Source: Prauserella_A sp040645195
GTDB lineage: Bacteria > Actinomycetota > Actinomycetes > Mycobacteriales > Pseudonocardiaceae
NCBI RefSeq assembly: GCF_040645195.1
Contig: NZ_JBEYXW010000013.1
Span: forward strand, 98,908 to 162,907
Length of the DNA stretch: 64,000 nt
Direction of reading: 5' to 3'
The translations under genes and the position numbers were made by a program. Position 1 is the first letter of the stretch; each line of letters starts with the position of its first letter. This document shows, piece by piece, positions 49,003-58,523 of this stretch. A model generated the notes under the pieces. That model was not told where the DNA came from. It saw nothing but the letters and a program-made list of their open reading frames with translations, and did no database searches.

Positions 49003-49589
49003 TGCTGGGCCACCCGTGCGGAGAGGGCGCCGGCGATGAACGTCAGCTCGCGCTCCATCCGGTCGTGCGAGGCGTCCCCCGTATGCCGCGCCACTGAGTG
49101 CCGGTAGCTGACGGCCAGTGCGAGCAGCGCCGCCGCGCTGTCGACGTCGGCTGCCGGCAGGGCGCCCTCCCCTGCCGCGGCGATGATCACGGAACGAACC
49201 TGCTCAACGAGCACCTCGTACCGGGACTGCAGCGCCTCACGCACCGCGCGGTGGGTGTCGGCCTCGCGCCACAGCAGGTGAGACAGTACCCGGGAGGCGA
49301 ACAGGCGGCGGTCGAGCTCGGCGACGAGCCTGCGCAGGCTCTCCCCCATGTCGCCTGGCACCACAACGTGTGCGGGTTCGATGCGCTCGTCCGGCAACTG
49401 CTCGACGAGCGCCGTCAGCAGGTCGCGCTTGCGGCGGAAGTAGTAGTGCACGAGCCCCTTGGGCACACCGGCGACCTCGGCGATGCGCGAGGTCGGGGTC
49501 GCGTCGAAGCCGAGCTCCGCGAAGAGGCGCTCAGCTGCGAGGAGGATGCGGTCCCGTGCCGAGGGATCGTCGGCTCCACGGCGAGCCAT
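48999..49589 (-). CDS. TetR-family regulator
   Basis: The 196-residue protein has a TetR HTH (FDATPTSRIAEVAGVPKGLVHYYF near residues 28-50) and a typical C-terminal helical domain. ATG 49589 is used; ATG 49613 is an alternative that would add eight residues. It ends inside the end of the epimerase gene on the other strand. Its target is not clear; a small SPW-repeat membrane gene lies upstream in the same direction. Confidence 0.85.
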   Translation of the reverse strand: MARRGADDPSARDRILLAAERLFAELGFDATPTSRIAEVAGVPKGLVHYYFRRKRDLLTALVEQLPDERIEPAHVVVPGDMGESLRRLVAELDRRLFASRVLSHLLWREADTHRAVREALQSRYEVLVEQVRSVIIAAAGEGALPAADVDSAAALLALAVSYRHSVARHTGDASHDRMERELTFIAGALSARVAQH

Positions 49590-49678
49590 CTCTCCCCCTT
49601 CGGTCTGAGCCATTGGCGCCACGATAGCGCGGAGGGCGCCCACGCTGGCCCCAGCGAGGCCGGGGCCAGCCGGTCCGC

Positions 49679-50047
49679 TCAGTGCTGGCCGACCATGCGG
49701 TGCGCGGCGGTGGCGACCGGCAGGGCTGCCGCCCCAGCCAGGATCGTCAGCGCGCCGATGATCCAGGTCGTCCACGCGGCACCGGTGAAGGACATGTAGC
49801 CGATGACCCACGGCGAGATGAAGGCGAGCACGCCGAGGACCACCTGCACGCCCTCGCCGTAGACCAGGCCGGGCATCGCGAGCGAGAGCAGACCGTCGAG
49901 CGCGATGAGTACACCGAGCACGATCATCGTCCACATCGCGGCGGTACTCGTGGTCATCCAGATGGGCGAGAGCGCCAGCACCACACCAAGGACGACCTCT
50001 GCCCAGTCGTGGGGACGCGTCCAGGGACGTGCCGAGAGCTGAGCCAT
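49679..50047 (-). CDS. SPW-repeat membrane protein
   Basis: The 122-residue protein contains two SPW-type repeats (LGVVLALSPIWM and LGVLAFISPWVIGY) with four hydrophobic segments, as in the actinobacterial SPW-repeat family. Function unknown. GGAGGTG lies before ATG 50047. It is followed by the TetR gene, with about 90 bases between them. Confidence 0.85.
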   Translation of the reverse strand: MAQLSARPWTRPHDWAEVVLGVVLALSPIWMTTSTAAMWTMIVLGVLIALDGLLSLAMPGLVYGEGVQVVLGVLAFISPWVIGYMSFTGAAWTTWIIGALTILAGAAALPVATAAHRMVGQH

Positions 50048-50276
50048 CGTGATCACCTCCATGAGTCACAACGGACGCGGTGAACCCGCTGGTGAACTCA
50101 CCGCGGGAAACCGTGAAACGCGGTCCCGCTCCTATGGTGCGCCTTGATTGGCCAGCCGGTCAAACTTCTGCTGAAACAAGACCACGGCATCCGCGACCAC
50201 CACTCCACGCCAGGCACATCCAGGCCATACCGACGTTCCGCGGCAGGTAGTCCACCGGGCCCGTTAGGGTGGGGAC

Positions 50277-51365
50277 ATGAGCCTTGGCGAGGAACGGGAG
50301 CTCGTGCCGCTGGGGGCAGGCTTCGACTTCGAGAAGCGTGGTTACAGCCGGCCGCAGGTCGACGAGCATCTGGAGCGACTGGACGGCGAGCTCAAGATGC
50401 TGGCGTCCGACCGGGATGCTGCCATCTCGCAGGCCGGGGATCTGGCGCGCCAGCTCGAGGTCGCGCGGATCGAGATCGACGACCTGCGCGGACAGGTCGA
50501 ACGCCTCGCCCAGCCGCCGACGACGATCGAGGGACTTTCCGAGCGCCTGCAGCGGATGCTCCGGCTGGCGCAGGAAGAGGCCAACGACACCAAGGCACGG
50601 GCCGAGGCGGAGGCGGGGCACATCCGCGCGAAGGCCGAATCCGATGCCAGCGCCATGCGCGCCCGCTACGAGCAGTTGCTCACCGAACTGGCCGAGCGAC
50701 GCAAGCAGATGGAAGCCGAGCATCGCAAGGTACTCGCGGACGCGCGCGCAGAAGCCGAGACCATCACGACCGATGCCAAGAAGGAACGCGACCGTCTCGA
50801 CCGCGAGTCCGAGGAACGCCGTACGCAGGTCGAGGAAGACTTCGAGATCGCGATGGCGACGCGGCGCACCGAGGCGATGCGCGTGCTGGCCGAGCAGGAG
50901 GCGGCGAGCAAGGCGGAGGCCGAACGGCGTGTGCGCGAGGCCACCGACGAGGCCGCCGCCATTCGCAAGGAGGTCGCCGACGAGCAGGCGAAGGCTCGGA
51001 GCGAGATCGAGCGCAGGCAGCGCGAATCCATCGAGGATGCCAACCGGCGCAAGCAGAACTCGATCAGCGAGGCGAACGCACGCGTAGCCGAGGCGACCGA
51101 GGAGGCCAACCGCCGGGTCCGGGAGGCGACCGAAGAGGCCTCCCGCAGGCTGCGGGAGGCAACGGAGAAGGCCAACCAGCGGATCACCGAGGCCAGGGCC
51201 AGGGTGCAGGCGCTGCGCACGCTCCGCACGAAGATCGCCGACCAGGTACACGCCGCGCGCGGGATGCTCGCACAGGCGAACTCGGCACTCAACGGCGCAG
51301 ACGAATCCGCGTCCACCGAACAACGGGCCACCGCGTCGGTCGGCGCCGAGCCGCACCGCGAGTAG
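50277..51365 (+). CDS. Long coiled-coil protein with DivIVA-like N-terminus
   Basis: The 362-residue protein starts with a short DivIVA/Wag31-like segment (FDFEKRGYSRPQVDEHLERL, about 16-35). It continues as an almost uninterrupted coiled coil rich in Glu, Arg and Ala to about residue 330, with repeating 11- and 7-residue units (VREATEEASRRLREATEKAN). Such proteins organise the cell pole or scaffold cell-wall synthesis in actinobacteria. It has no membrane segment. It is in an isolated position with a GGTGGGG ribosome site. Confidence 0.75.
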   Translation: MSLGEERELVPLGAGFDFEKRGYSRPQVDEHLERLDGELKMLASDRDAAISQAGDLARQLEVARIEIDDLRGQVERLAQPPTTIEGLSERLQRMLRLAQEEANDTKARAEAEAGHIRAKAESDASAMRARYEQLLTELAERRKQMEAEHRKVLADARAEAETITTDAKKERDRLDRESEERRTQVEEDFEIAMATRRTEAMRVLAEQEAASKAEAERRVREATDEAAAIRKEVADEQAKARSEIERRQRESIEDANRRKQNSISEANARVAEATEEANRRVREATEEASRRLREATEKANQRITEARARVQALRTLRTKIADQVHAARGMLAQANSALNGADESASTEQRATASVGAEPHRE

Positions 51366-51531
51366 GTAACAGCGCGAGTGCCGATCGGCCCCACGTCTCG
51401 CCGCTGACGATTCGGGTCTGGCCGGCGTGCGAGGCAGTGGAGGCGGCGGCCACGCACGGCGAGCGCCGGGTTTGAACTCCACGCCGGTGTCGCGTAGTGG
51501 TCGAGCCGGCGCCGGGTTGGCTAGTAGCTGC

Positions 51532-52506
51532 TCAGGATGACACTCCGTAGCAGGTGGCGATCGCGGCGGCACGGTTGCGCAGGGAGGTGCGCAACCACTG
51601 CGGGGCGAGGGCCTCCGCGTTCGTGGTGAGCTGCCATAGCGCCCATTCGGCGTGTCTCGAATCTTGGAAGGTCACCTCCAGTCGCAGCCAGCCGTCCGCG
51701 TCGGTTTCTTCGGCGCGGACGGCCGGCGCGGTGCCCACCAGGTCCTCACGCCGCGCCGGGTTCACCCGCACCAGCACGGCGACTTGGTCGCCGCCGGTCC
51801 GAAACCGTGTGCTGCGTTCCTGCCAGGCCCGGTCCAGATCGACCCGGTCTGGTCGCTGTGCGGGTTCGTCGATTTCCTCGGCGGCCAACACCCGGGACAG
51901 CCGGTAGGTGCGGTCCGCGCCAGATCTCGTGGCCAGCAAGTAGCCCTGGTCGCGTACGGTGACAAGGCCGATCGGGTCCACGGTGCGCCACTTCGGGGTC
52001 TGGTCCACAGCCGCCTAGTGGATGCGCAGCTTGTGTCCGGCGAACACCGCGCGCCGGACCTCGGCCACTACGGTGTCGGGCATCTCCTCGGCGACCATGC
52101 GCCGCGAGAGGAGGTCAGTCTCCGGATCGATGAGCAATCGCTGCGCCGCGCCGGCTGCGGTGTCCCGATAGCCCTCGGGCAGCGCGTCAACCACCTTGAG
52201 CATGGCCGAAGCGAGCGCCGAGCCGAGGCCGAATACCTGCGCGCCACGCCGTGATCCGGCGACCAGCAGGGCGAGCGCCTCGTCGTGGTTCAGTCCGGTG
52301 AGCTCTGTCTGGAAACCGGGCAGCAACGCGAAACCACCGTGCCGGCCGCGTTCGGCGTAGACCGGGACACCGGCTGCGGACAGCGCCTCGATGTCACGCA
52401 GCACGGTGCGGGTGGACACCTCCAGCTCGCGGGCCAGCGTGGCCGCGGACAGTCGACCGCGCTGGCGCAGCAGCAGCACCAGCGAGACCAACCGGTCGGC
52501 GCGCAT
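51532..52506 (-). pseudogene. WYL-domain regulator split by an in-frame amber codon
   Basis: The N-terminal 163 codons encode a DeoR/YafY HTH (LSAATLARELEVSTRTVLRDIE) and first part of the WYL domain. A TAG at 52015-52017 stops translation exactly after KLRIH. The same frame continues with AAVDQTPKWRTVDPIGLVTVRDQGYLLATRSG, the expected second half of the WYL domain, to 51532. Relatives have a tyrosine at the stop position (HYAAVDQ), so a single base change (TAC/TAT to TAG) explains it. The two halves are otherwise undamaged. It is divergent from ridA with a clear operator between them. Confidence 0.8.
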
Positions 52507-52526
52507 ACGGAAACTCTACGGGAATA

Positions 52527-52545
52527 CACGACACAGGATGTCGTG
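52527..52545. promoter_or_regulatory. Operator for the WYL regulator
   Basis: CACGACA (52527-52533) and TGTCGTG (52539-52545) are perfect inverted arms with a 5-base centre. They lie between the divergent WYL regulator and RidA genes, about 20 bases upstream of the regulator start. A CGACA-N5-TGTCG core is the usual style of YafY-type operators. Confidence 0.6.
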
Positions 52546-52596
52546 ATTCGTTGGGAGGCTTTCGTATGTACGCCCAATGAATCGAATGGAGCTGAT

Positions 52597-52998
52597 GTGG
52601 CATTGGAACGAACGGCAGTCAACCCGGTGACGTGGTCGGTGGAGATGGGATTCAACCAGGGTGAGATCGTCTCCGGGCACACCCGCACCCTGTGCTGCTC
52701 CGGGCAGACCGCGATGAGCAGCGACGGTAAGCCCCAGCATGACGGTGACATGACGGGCCAACTGGCGCTGAGCCTCGACAACCTGGAGGCCGTGCTCGGC
52801 GAGGCCGGAATGTCCGTCACGAACCTCGTACGGCTCAACGTCTACACCACCGACGTCGATCTGCTTTTCCAGCACTACGGCGTGCTGGTGTCGCGCTTGG
52901 GCGCCGCCAGGGTGGCGCCGACCACCACGATGCTCGGGGTGGTACGGCTCGCGATCCCCGGTCAGATGGTCGAGCTCGAGGGGACCGCCGTCGCGTAA
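52597..52998 (+). CDS. RidA-family protein
   Basis: The 133-residue protein has RidA/YjgF blocks (GHTRTLCCSGQTAMSSDGKP, VRLNVYTTDVDLLFQHYG, TTTMLGVVRLAIPGQMVE). Members deaminate reactive imines and enamines or have related roles. GTG 52597 has GGAG nearby. Regulation by the broken WYL factor is likely lost or altered. The canonical catalytic arginine in RidA is replaced or shifted (VRLAIPGQMVE), so the exact activity is uncertain. Confidence 0.85.
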   Translation: MALERTAVNPVTWSVEMGFNQGEIVSGHTRTLCCSGQTAMSSDGKPQHDGDMTGQLALSLDNLEAVLGEAGMSVTNLVRLNVYTTDVDLLFQHYGVLVSRLGAARVAPTTTMLGVVRLAIPGQMVELEGTAVA

Positions 52999-53204
52999 AC
53001 CGACCTCGCCGCCTCCCCTGCTCGTGCCGGTTGAACCGGCACGAGCAGCCGGCAGCCGGCGTCTATGGCTTCGACGGCGTACGCCAACGCCGCGATTGCC
53101 GCGGACCCGAGTACGCCTGGGCGAACTCACTCCGGCTGCCGACGGCCCTCGCCCATGCCCGGATCACTGCTCGCTGGCCTGGGCACATTGCCCACCTTGA
53201 CGTC

Positions 53205-53370
53205 ACAAGCCCCACCCCTCGACGCAACGGGAAAGTCGAGCGGTATCAGCGCATCCTGGCCGAAGAACTCCTCTACGCGTGTGAGTTCACCAGCGAGGAA
53301 GCCCGGTCAGCCGCCCGCTTCACGGCCCAAGCTCGGCGTCACCAACGTTCAGCGCTCCTACAGCTAGAAG
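53205..53370 (+). mobile_element. Remnant of an IS481-type transposase (C-terminal integrase core)
   Basis: The frame encodes RRNGKVERYQRILAEELLYA followed by CEFTSEEARSAARF. This corresponds to the NGKVERFNRTL...EEW block at the third catalytic acidic residue of IS481/rve transposases. Neither the N-terminus nor terminal repeats are visible in the preceding 200 bases, so only a fragment remains. It lies in the gap between ridA and the helicase gene. Confidence 0.65.
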
Positions 53371-55043
53371 CGCTCCCGGCGGATGGTCGCCTTCCGGCCC
53401 TTGATGGTGGTGCCCTTGAGGGCTGCGATGACATCGTCTGCGGCGGCTTCCGGAACATCGACCAGCGAGAACCGGTCGGCGATGTCGATGGCGCCGATGT
53501 CGCGGCCGCGCAGCTGGGACTCTCCGGCGATGGCACCCACCAGATCCTGTGGCCGGACCCCGGAAGTCCTGCCGACACCGACAAAAAGCCGGGTCATGCC
53601 ACGTGCAGCAGCCCGTCCGCGGCGCTGCTCCCGGCCACCGGGCCCCTCGCGCCGGCCACGCTTTCCCTCGGTGGGCGGCCACACGGCGACCTCGGGGATC
53701 TCCTCCTCGTCGTTGACGGTGCCTGCCGCCTCGTGGGCCAGCTTCACCGCCGCCAGCGCCACCTCGATGACGTCGTACTCCTCGGCGAGCGGCTCCACCA
53801 CGGTGCGGTAGCGGTCCAGCCCGTCCTCGTCCTGCAAGCTCTCCCACAGCGCGGCCCTGGTCTGTTCGAGCCGCTGCGCCCGCAGGTCGGCGATCGTCGG
53901 CAGCTTCTGCGCCGCGATCCGGTGTCCGGTGACCCGCTCTATCGTCTTGAGCATGCGGTGTTCACGCGGCTCTACCAGGGTGATGGCGGTGCCCTCGCGC
54001 CCGGCTCGGCCGACCCGGCCGATGCGGTGCACGTACGCCTCCGGCGCGCTGGGGACGTTGTAGTTGACCACGTGGGTCAGCTGCTCGATGTCCAGACCGC
54101 GCGCGGCGACGTCCGTGGCCACGACGAGATCGGCGGTGGCTGCCCGCAGCCGCTCCACGACGCGGTCGCGCTGCTGCTGGTTCATGCCGCCGTGCAGCGG
54201 CTCCGCGCGGTAGCCGCGGCCGTTGAGCGTCTCGGTGAGCTGGTCGACCTCCTCGCGCGTACGGCAGAACACGATCGCGGCGACCGGCGCCTCGACATCG
54301 AGCACGCGCCCGAGCGCCGCCGGCTTGTGCCCTCGCGGTACCACGTAGGCGCTCTGCTGGATCGGCGACGGCTGTCCCACCGCGGATTCCTTGCGGCCCA
54401 GCTCGATGCGCACCGGGTCACGCAGGTAGTGCTTGACCATCCCGCTGATGCGCGGCGGCATCGTCGCCGAGAACAGCATCGTCTGCCGTTCCTGCGGGAT
54501 TTCGGCGAAGATCGCCTCGATGTCCTCGGCGAAACCCATGTCGAGCATTTCGTCGGCCTCGTCCAGCACGACCATGCCCAGTTCGCTGAGCGACAGCGTT
54601 CCCCGTGCCATGTGGTCGAGCGCGCGGCCAGGCGTCGCGATGACGACGTCGACGCCACGCTCCAGTGCCTTCAGCTGCCTGCCGATCGGCTGCCCGCCGT
54701 AGATCGGCAACACCCGGGTCCCGAGCTCGTGGCCGTAGCGGTGCATGGCTTCGGAGACCTGAACGGCGAGCTCGCGGGTCGGCGTGAGCACGAGCGCCTT
54801 GGGTTTACGGCCCTCGCCATGCTGGGTGATGCGCTGCAGGATCGGCAACGCGAAGGCCGCGGTCTTACCGGTGCCGGTCGCCGCCTGCCCGACCAGGTCG
54901 CGGCCCTCCAGCAGCGGCGGGATGGCGGCGCGCTGGATGGGCGTCGGCTCCTCGTAGCCGAGCCCCGTCAGTGCGTCGACCAGTTCCTTGCGTAGCGCGA
55001 GGTCGGCAAAGGTTGCGTTGTTGTCCTCGTCGTTCTCAGCCAT
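53364..55043 (-). CDS. DEAD-box ATP-dependent RNA helicase (DeaD/CsdA-like)
   Basis: The 559-residue helicase has the full motif set: Q motif PTPIQRAAIPP, motif I ATGTGKT, Ia PTRELA, Ib TPGR, motif II DEAD, motif III SAT, motif V RGLDI and motif VI HRIGRVGRAG. A C-terminal DbpA-type RNA-binding domain (TRLFVGVGRTSGVRPQDLVG) follows a basic, Gly/Arg-rich linker. Such proteins unwind rRNA or mRNA structures, often in cold stress and ribosome assembly. The C-terminus abuts the IS481 relic. Confidence 0.95.
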   Translation of the reverse strand: MAENDEDNNATFADLALRKELVDALTGLGYEEPTPIQRAAIPPLLEGRDLVGQAATGTGKTAAFALPILQRITQHGEGRKPKALVLTPTRELAVQVSEAMHRYGHELGTRVLPIYGGQPIGRQLKALERGVDVVIATPGRALDHMARGTLSLSELGMVVLDEADEMLDMGFAEDIEAIFAEIPQERQTMLFSATMPPRISGMVKHYLRDPVRIELGRKESAVGQPSPIQQSAYVVPRGHKPAALGRVLDVEAPVAAIVFCRTREEVDQLTETLNGRGYRAEPLHGGMNQQQRDRVVERLRAATADLVVATDVAARGLDIEQLTHVVNYNVPSAPEAYVHRIGRVGRAGREGTAITLVEPREHRMLKTIERVTGHRIAAQKLPTIADLRAQRLEQTRAALWESLQDEDGLDRYRTVVEPLAEEYDVIEVALAAVKLAHEAAGTVNDEEEIPEVAVWPPTEGKRGRREGPGGREQRRGRAAARGMTRLFVGVGRTSGVRPQDLVGAIAGESQLRGRDIGAIDIADRFSLVDVPEAAADDVIAALKGTTIKGRKATIRRERF

Positions 55044-55151
55044 GGTGGGACCTCCTGATCCAGGGGGATGGGTTCGGCGACGCCACGCCCGTCGAGCCCC
55101 TGGGCAGGTACGAGGTGTCGAGGGTACTGACCGGACAGAGTGCCGATCTTC

Positions 55152-56393
55152 TCAGCGCTCAGCGGGCTGCACCGCGTACTGGCGGACATACAGGTCGGTG
55201 TAGGTGACCGGGCCGCGGGGGCCTGGCACCTTGTCGAGGTTGATGCCGGTCTCCGGCACCGCAAGGAGCTTGAAGCCGTCCAGCAGCCGGGTCGGCGCGT
55301 TCCAGAACACACCGGTGCCCTGGTAACCGTCGAAGAAGGCCTCTGCTGCGGCCGCGTCCTCCGTAGCGATCCCGGCCGCGAGTCCGGAGGTCTGCTCGTT
55401 GGCGATCGACACTGCCTCGGCGATGCTGTCGACCTGCGCCACGGTGACGGTGGCCTCCCGGTCGGAGTCGAGTGCCCACTCGTAGCCGATCGGGTGCTCG
55501 TGGGGCGGCAGGGAGGGGCTGACCCCGCGCTCGGCGAGCGCATCCGACACCCGCGGCCAGATCTCGTCGTACACCGCGGAGTTGATCAGCAACAGGTTCA
55601 GCCGGTTACACACCCCGAGCCGGTCAAGGCTGCGTTCCACGAGCGAGCGCACCGTCGTGGGGTCGGCAGCGGCGTCGACGTACAGCACACCACCACCGTC
55701 AGCATGCGCGAGCGTCCGCACACCGTGCGTGGCCGCCTCGGTGGCCAGCGCCCGCGTACTCTCACCACTGCCGCGCAGGATCACCAGCGGCACCAGGCCC
55801 GGCAACCGCACCAGTGCGGCCGCCGCGGAGCGCTCCACCCTGGGTACCAACTGGACGACATCAGCGTCGATGCCGGCCTCGGCCAGCGCCGGAGCGATGA
55901 CCACTTCGAGCAGGCGCTGTGCCGACCCCAGTGCAGCCGAGCCGGTCCGCAGGACACCCGCGTTGCGCGACTTCACCAGCTGCGAGGCCACGTCGACCGT
56001 GACGTTAGGCCGCGCCTCGTAGTTGGCGCCGATGACGCCGACCGGACGCCTGCGCTCCACCAGCCGCAGCCCACCGTCGAGTGTGGACACCTCGATGGAC
56101 CGCTCCTGGTGCGGTGCACCTGCGAGCAGCCGCAACTGCTCGGCCATGCCGGTCAGCCGCTCCTCGGTGATGGTGAGCCGGTCGAGCAGGCCGGCGCTCA
56201 TCCCGTCGGCGCGGGACCTGGCGACATCGGCGGCGTTGGCCTCGAGCACCTCAGCGCGGTGGTCCAGGAGCCGCTGCGCCATGAGGCCCAGCGCGGTATC
56301 GATCGCGTTGTCAGACGCCGCGGCCAGCGACGGAGCTGCCCGCTTCGCCGCCCGTGCGCATTCTTCGACAGCCTTGGCGACCTCGTCCGTCAC
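55152..56393 (-). CDS. proA: Glutamate-5-semialdehyde dehydrogenase
   Basis: This 413-residue aldehyde dehydrogenase-superfamily protein has ProA signatures (RRPVGVIGANYEARPNVTVD, LKTG-like RTGSAALGSA, and the active-site Cys262 in GVCNRLNLLL). It reduces gamma-glutamyl phosphate in proline synthesis. The residues after the catalytic cysteine (NRLN instead of NAxE) are atypical, so a related acyl-phosphate reductase cannot be excluded. The start GTG 56393 follows GGAG. No proB gene is in the window. Confidence 0.85.
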   Translation of the reverse strand: MTDEVAKAVEECARAAKRAAPSLAAASDNAIDTALGLMAQRLLDHRAEVLEANAADVARSRADGMSAGLLDRLTITEERLTGMAEQLRLLAGAPHQERSIEVSTLDGGLRLVERRRPVGVIGANYEARPNVTVDVASQLVKSRNAGVLRTGSAALGSAQRLLEVVIAPALAEAGIDADVVQLVPRVERSAAAALVRLPGLVPLVILRGSGESTRALATEAATHGVRTLAHADGGGVLYVDAAADPTTVRSLVERSLDRLGVCNRLNLLLINSAVYDEIWPRVSDALAERGVSPSLPPHEHPIGYEWALDSDREATVTVAQVDSIAEAVSIANEQTSGLAAGIATEDAAAAEAFFDGYQGTGVFWNAPTRLLDGFKLLAVPETGINLDKVPGPRGPVTYTDLYVRQYAVQPAER

Positions 56394-56521
56394 AGCACAG
56401 CCCTCTCCACCGCTCGTCGCGACGCGCGACTCACAACTGCCTCCCCACACGGGGTGTCAGCACATCAGTCTGCCGCACGTCCTGAAACGGCTTCCGAGCT
56501 GGTCCGCCTACCCGTCGGCGC

Positions 56522-56542
56522 GGTCCGCTGTTACAGCGGACC
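56522..56542. terminator. 9-bp hairpin at the stop codon of the M50 peptidase gene
   Basis: GGTCCGCTG (56522-56530) and CAGCGGACC (56534-56542) form a perfect stem with a TTA loop that is also the stop codon of the minus-strand gene. It probably acts as the terminator between that gene and proA. Confidence 0.55.
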
Positions 56543-57262
56543 TGCCATCGCGGGCTCGATGAGCAGCATCCCGCCGAGCACGAAGCAGGTGCCCGTGAGG
56601 ACTCCGAGCACGAGAAGCCAGATCGCCGCGGGGACCCCGGTCAGCCGCGCCAGCTGGTCGGCATCGGAGTCGCGGGCAGCACCCCGTCTGCGTTTCGCCT
56701 GAAGCTCGAACACGGGCCGGATCGCGCCGAGCAGCAGGAACCACGCCATCAGGTACACGAATGCTGCCTGCACGCCGGGACCGGCGAGCAGAGCGACACC
56801 GCCCAGCACCGCAGCCGAGACGACCACCGCGAACACGCCGTAGGCATTGCGCACCATGACCAGCACACCCAGCAGCAGCGCCGCCGCGATGGCCAGAACC
56901 GCGCTCAGGTTCCCCACCGAGACCAGGCCCGCGAAAGCAAGGCCCAGTACTGCCGGCGCCGGATACCCGGCGAGTGTCGTGAGCACCATGCCGGGCCCTT
57001 CGGGCTTGCCGCGGGAGACGGTCACACCGGAGGTATCCGAATGCAGCCGGATACCCTGCAGGCGGCGGCCCGCCAGTACCGCGATGACGGCGTGGCCCGC
57101 CTCGTGCACGATCGTGACGACATTGCGCGCGAGCCGCCACGGCGTACGCACGAGCACGACGAGCAACGCGACCACACCGGTGACCAGCGCGATGTTGCCG
57201 GTGGTACCCGCGTCGAGTCCGAACGCTCGCAGGATTTCGCTGTCGTTGAGGGCCCACTGCAC
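56531..57262 (-). CDS. M50-type membrane metallopeptidase
   Basis: The 243-residue protein has about six hydrophobic segments and the zinc motif HEAGH (His53, Glu54, His57 in VTIVHEAGHAVIAVLAG). It belongs to the peptidase M50B-like actinobacterial family. Such proteases may cut within the membrane, but no substrate is known. It is monocistronic, between the glycosylase and proA, with a terminator at its stop. Confidence 0.85.
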   Translation of the reverse strand: MQWALNDSEILRAFGLDAGTTGNIALVTGVVALLVVLVRTPWRLARNVVTIVHEAGHAVIAVLAGRRLQGIRLHSDTSGVTVSRGKPEGPGMVLTTLAGYPAPAVLGLAFAGLVSVGNLSAVLAIAAALLLGVLVMVRNAYGVFAVVVSAAVLGGVALLAGPGVQAAFVYLMAWFLLLGAIRPVFELQAKRRRGAARDSDADQLARLTGVPAAIWLLVLGVLTGTCFVLGGMLLIEPAMAGPL

Positions 57263-57332
57263 GCGGGTCAGCTCACCACAGCACCTGTCAGCTCTTCGTC
57301 ACCCCCTTTCCTCGGTTCGCTTGCGCGCCCCG

Positions 57333-58247
57333 CTATCGTTCGCGGCTTTGCCCGCCGAACGGCGCGACCGCGCGAAGCAGGAACGAGGCCCAACTGCGGT
57401 ACGGCTGCCAGCGCTTCGCGATCGCCTCGAGTTCGTCCAGCTCGTGCGTGCGGTAGGCAGCGGCCATGACCGTGTGCAAGCGGGTCTCGTATGCGGGGAA
57501 CACATCGGGATGCCCGGCTCCGCGCGAGACGATCAGCTCGGCCGAGAACGGGCCGATACCCGGCAGTTGCCGCACCAGCGTCAGGGCGTCCTCGGCTGCC
57601 ATCTCGCGCAACGCCGCTCCGTCGAGTAGACCCGCTCGCGCCGCCCCGGCGATCGCGACGAGCCGCTGGGTCCGCTCGTGTGACAGCCCGGGCGGCTGAT
57701 CGAGATCTCGCAGGACGTCAGGAGCCGGGAAGGAGGTGAGCCGCCGGTCACCCACCTCGACGCGTCGCCCGAACCGCTCGGCGAGCTGCTGCATGAGCCG
57801 CGCGGCCTGGCTCATCCGATTACGCTGGCAGAGGATCGCCCAGCACGCGGCCTCGTACGGCGAGTGGAACAGCATGGGCCGGAGTCCGGGGTTTCGTGCG
57901 CGCAGCACGCCCAGCACCGGATCGCCTGCGGCGACCACGGCGAACCGGTTCCCGTCGAGATCGAGAGACAGCATCCGGCGAACCTGCGAGACGGCGGCCA
58001 GCACGGTGTCCGGCGGCGCCACGAGCTCCACACTCACCACATCGGGTGCCCGCTGCCGTACGAGCACCCCGACGTGGTCCCAGCTGCCCTCCACAGCGAA
58101 CGCGAGGCCGAGCGTCCCCGGCTCGCTGTCGGCCACCGCGGCGTCGGGTACGAAGCCGGGACGGAAGGCCGCGCAGCGAGCGAGGTCGATGCCGCCGGGG
58201 ACCGTTATCTCCACAGTGGTCGGTGCTACGGCAGTGGTCGTGATCAT
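57333..58247 (-). CDS. DNA-3-methyladenine glycosylase, AlkA/HhH-GPD family
   Basis: The 304-residue protein has an N-terminal beta domain and a C-terminal helix-hairpin-helix domain with LPGIGPFSAELIVSRGAGHP followed by the catalytic Asp in HPDVFPAYET. It removes alkylated bases in base-excision repair. ATG 58247 is supported by AAAGGA upstream. No Ada-type partner gene is adjacent. Confidence 0.85.
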   Translation of the reverse strand: MITTTAVAPTTVEITVPGGIDLARCAAFRPGFVPDAAVADSEPGTLGLAFAVEGSWDHVGVLVRQRAPDVVSVELVAPPDTVLAAVSQVRRMLSLDLDGNRFAVVAAGDPVLGVLRARNPGLRPMLFHSPYEAACWAILCQRNRMSQAARLMQQLAERFGRRVEVGDRRLTSFPAPDVLRDLDQPPGLSHERTQRLVAIAGAARAGLLDGAALREMAAEDALTLVRQLPGIGPFSAELIVSRGAGHPDVFPAYETRLHTVMAAAYRTHELDELEAIAKRWQPYRSWASFLLRAVAPFGGQSRER

Positions 58248-58390
58248 CGCAATGTCCTTTCGGTGAAGCCGGATGAACCTGTTGAAGGCGACCGTAGGAC
58301 CGATCACCGACATCCGGGAGTGCTAACTGTGCCAACGGATCCGTTCGTGCCCGATCCCCGTACGAACGGGCACTTTCCGCCGCTTCCAGC

Positions 58391-58419
58391 CAAAAATCGG
58401 TTGCGCGCACTGCTAGCGT
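58391..58419 (+). promoter_or_regulatory. Probable promoter of the erm leader transcript
   Basis: An A-rich stretch CAAAAATCGG (58391-58400) is followed by TAGCGT at 58414-58419, a plausible -10 box ending 8 bases before the leader ATG. A start site around 58426 would make the leader peptide mRNA leaderless. A-rich DNA at this position relative to the -35 is a feature of WhiB7-type promoters, which often drive erm genes; that part is inference. Confidence 0.4.
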
Positions 58420-58426
58420 CTGCGCC

Positions 58427-58486
58427 ATGGGAACTTTGGGCCACAGCTGCGTGGCGTTCGTGCGGCCTCGGCCGCGCCGCGCCTGA
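58427..58486 (+). CDS. Erm leader peptide
   Basis: The 19-residue ORF reads MGTLGHSCVAFVRPRPRRA and ends 170 bases before erm. Its C-terminal part has several Arg-x-Arg motifs, which are the hallmark of macrolide-dependent ribosome arrest peptides (R/K-x-R/K). It lies directly after the predicted promoter and is followed by a series of hairpins, the classic layout of translational or transcriptional attenuation of erm genes. Confidence 0.6.
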   Translation: MGTLGHSCVAFVRPRPRRA

Positions 58487-58523
58487 ACGCAGCGGCTGTA
58501 AGTCTTTTTCCGGCACCATTCTT

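Noticed and set aside
50048..50276. Possible gene in the gap between the SPW-repeat and coiled-coil genes
   Set aside because: No frame has a start with a ribosome site or a plausible composition; the stretch probably holds the promoters of the two divergent genes.
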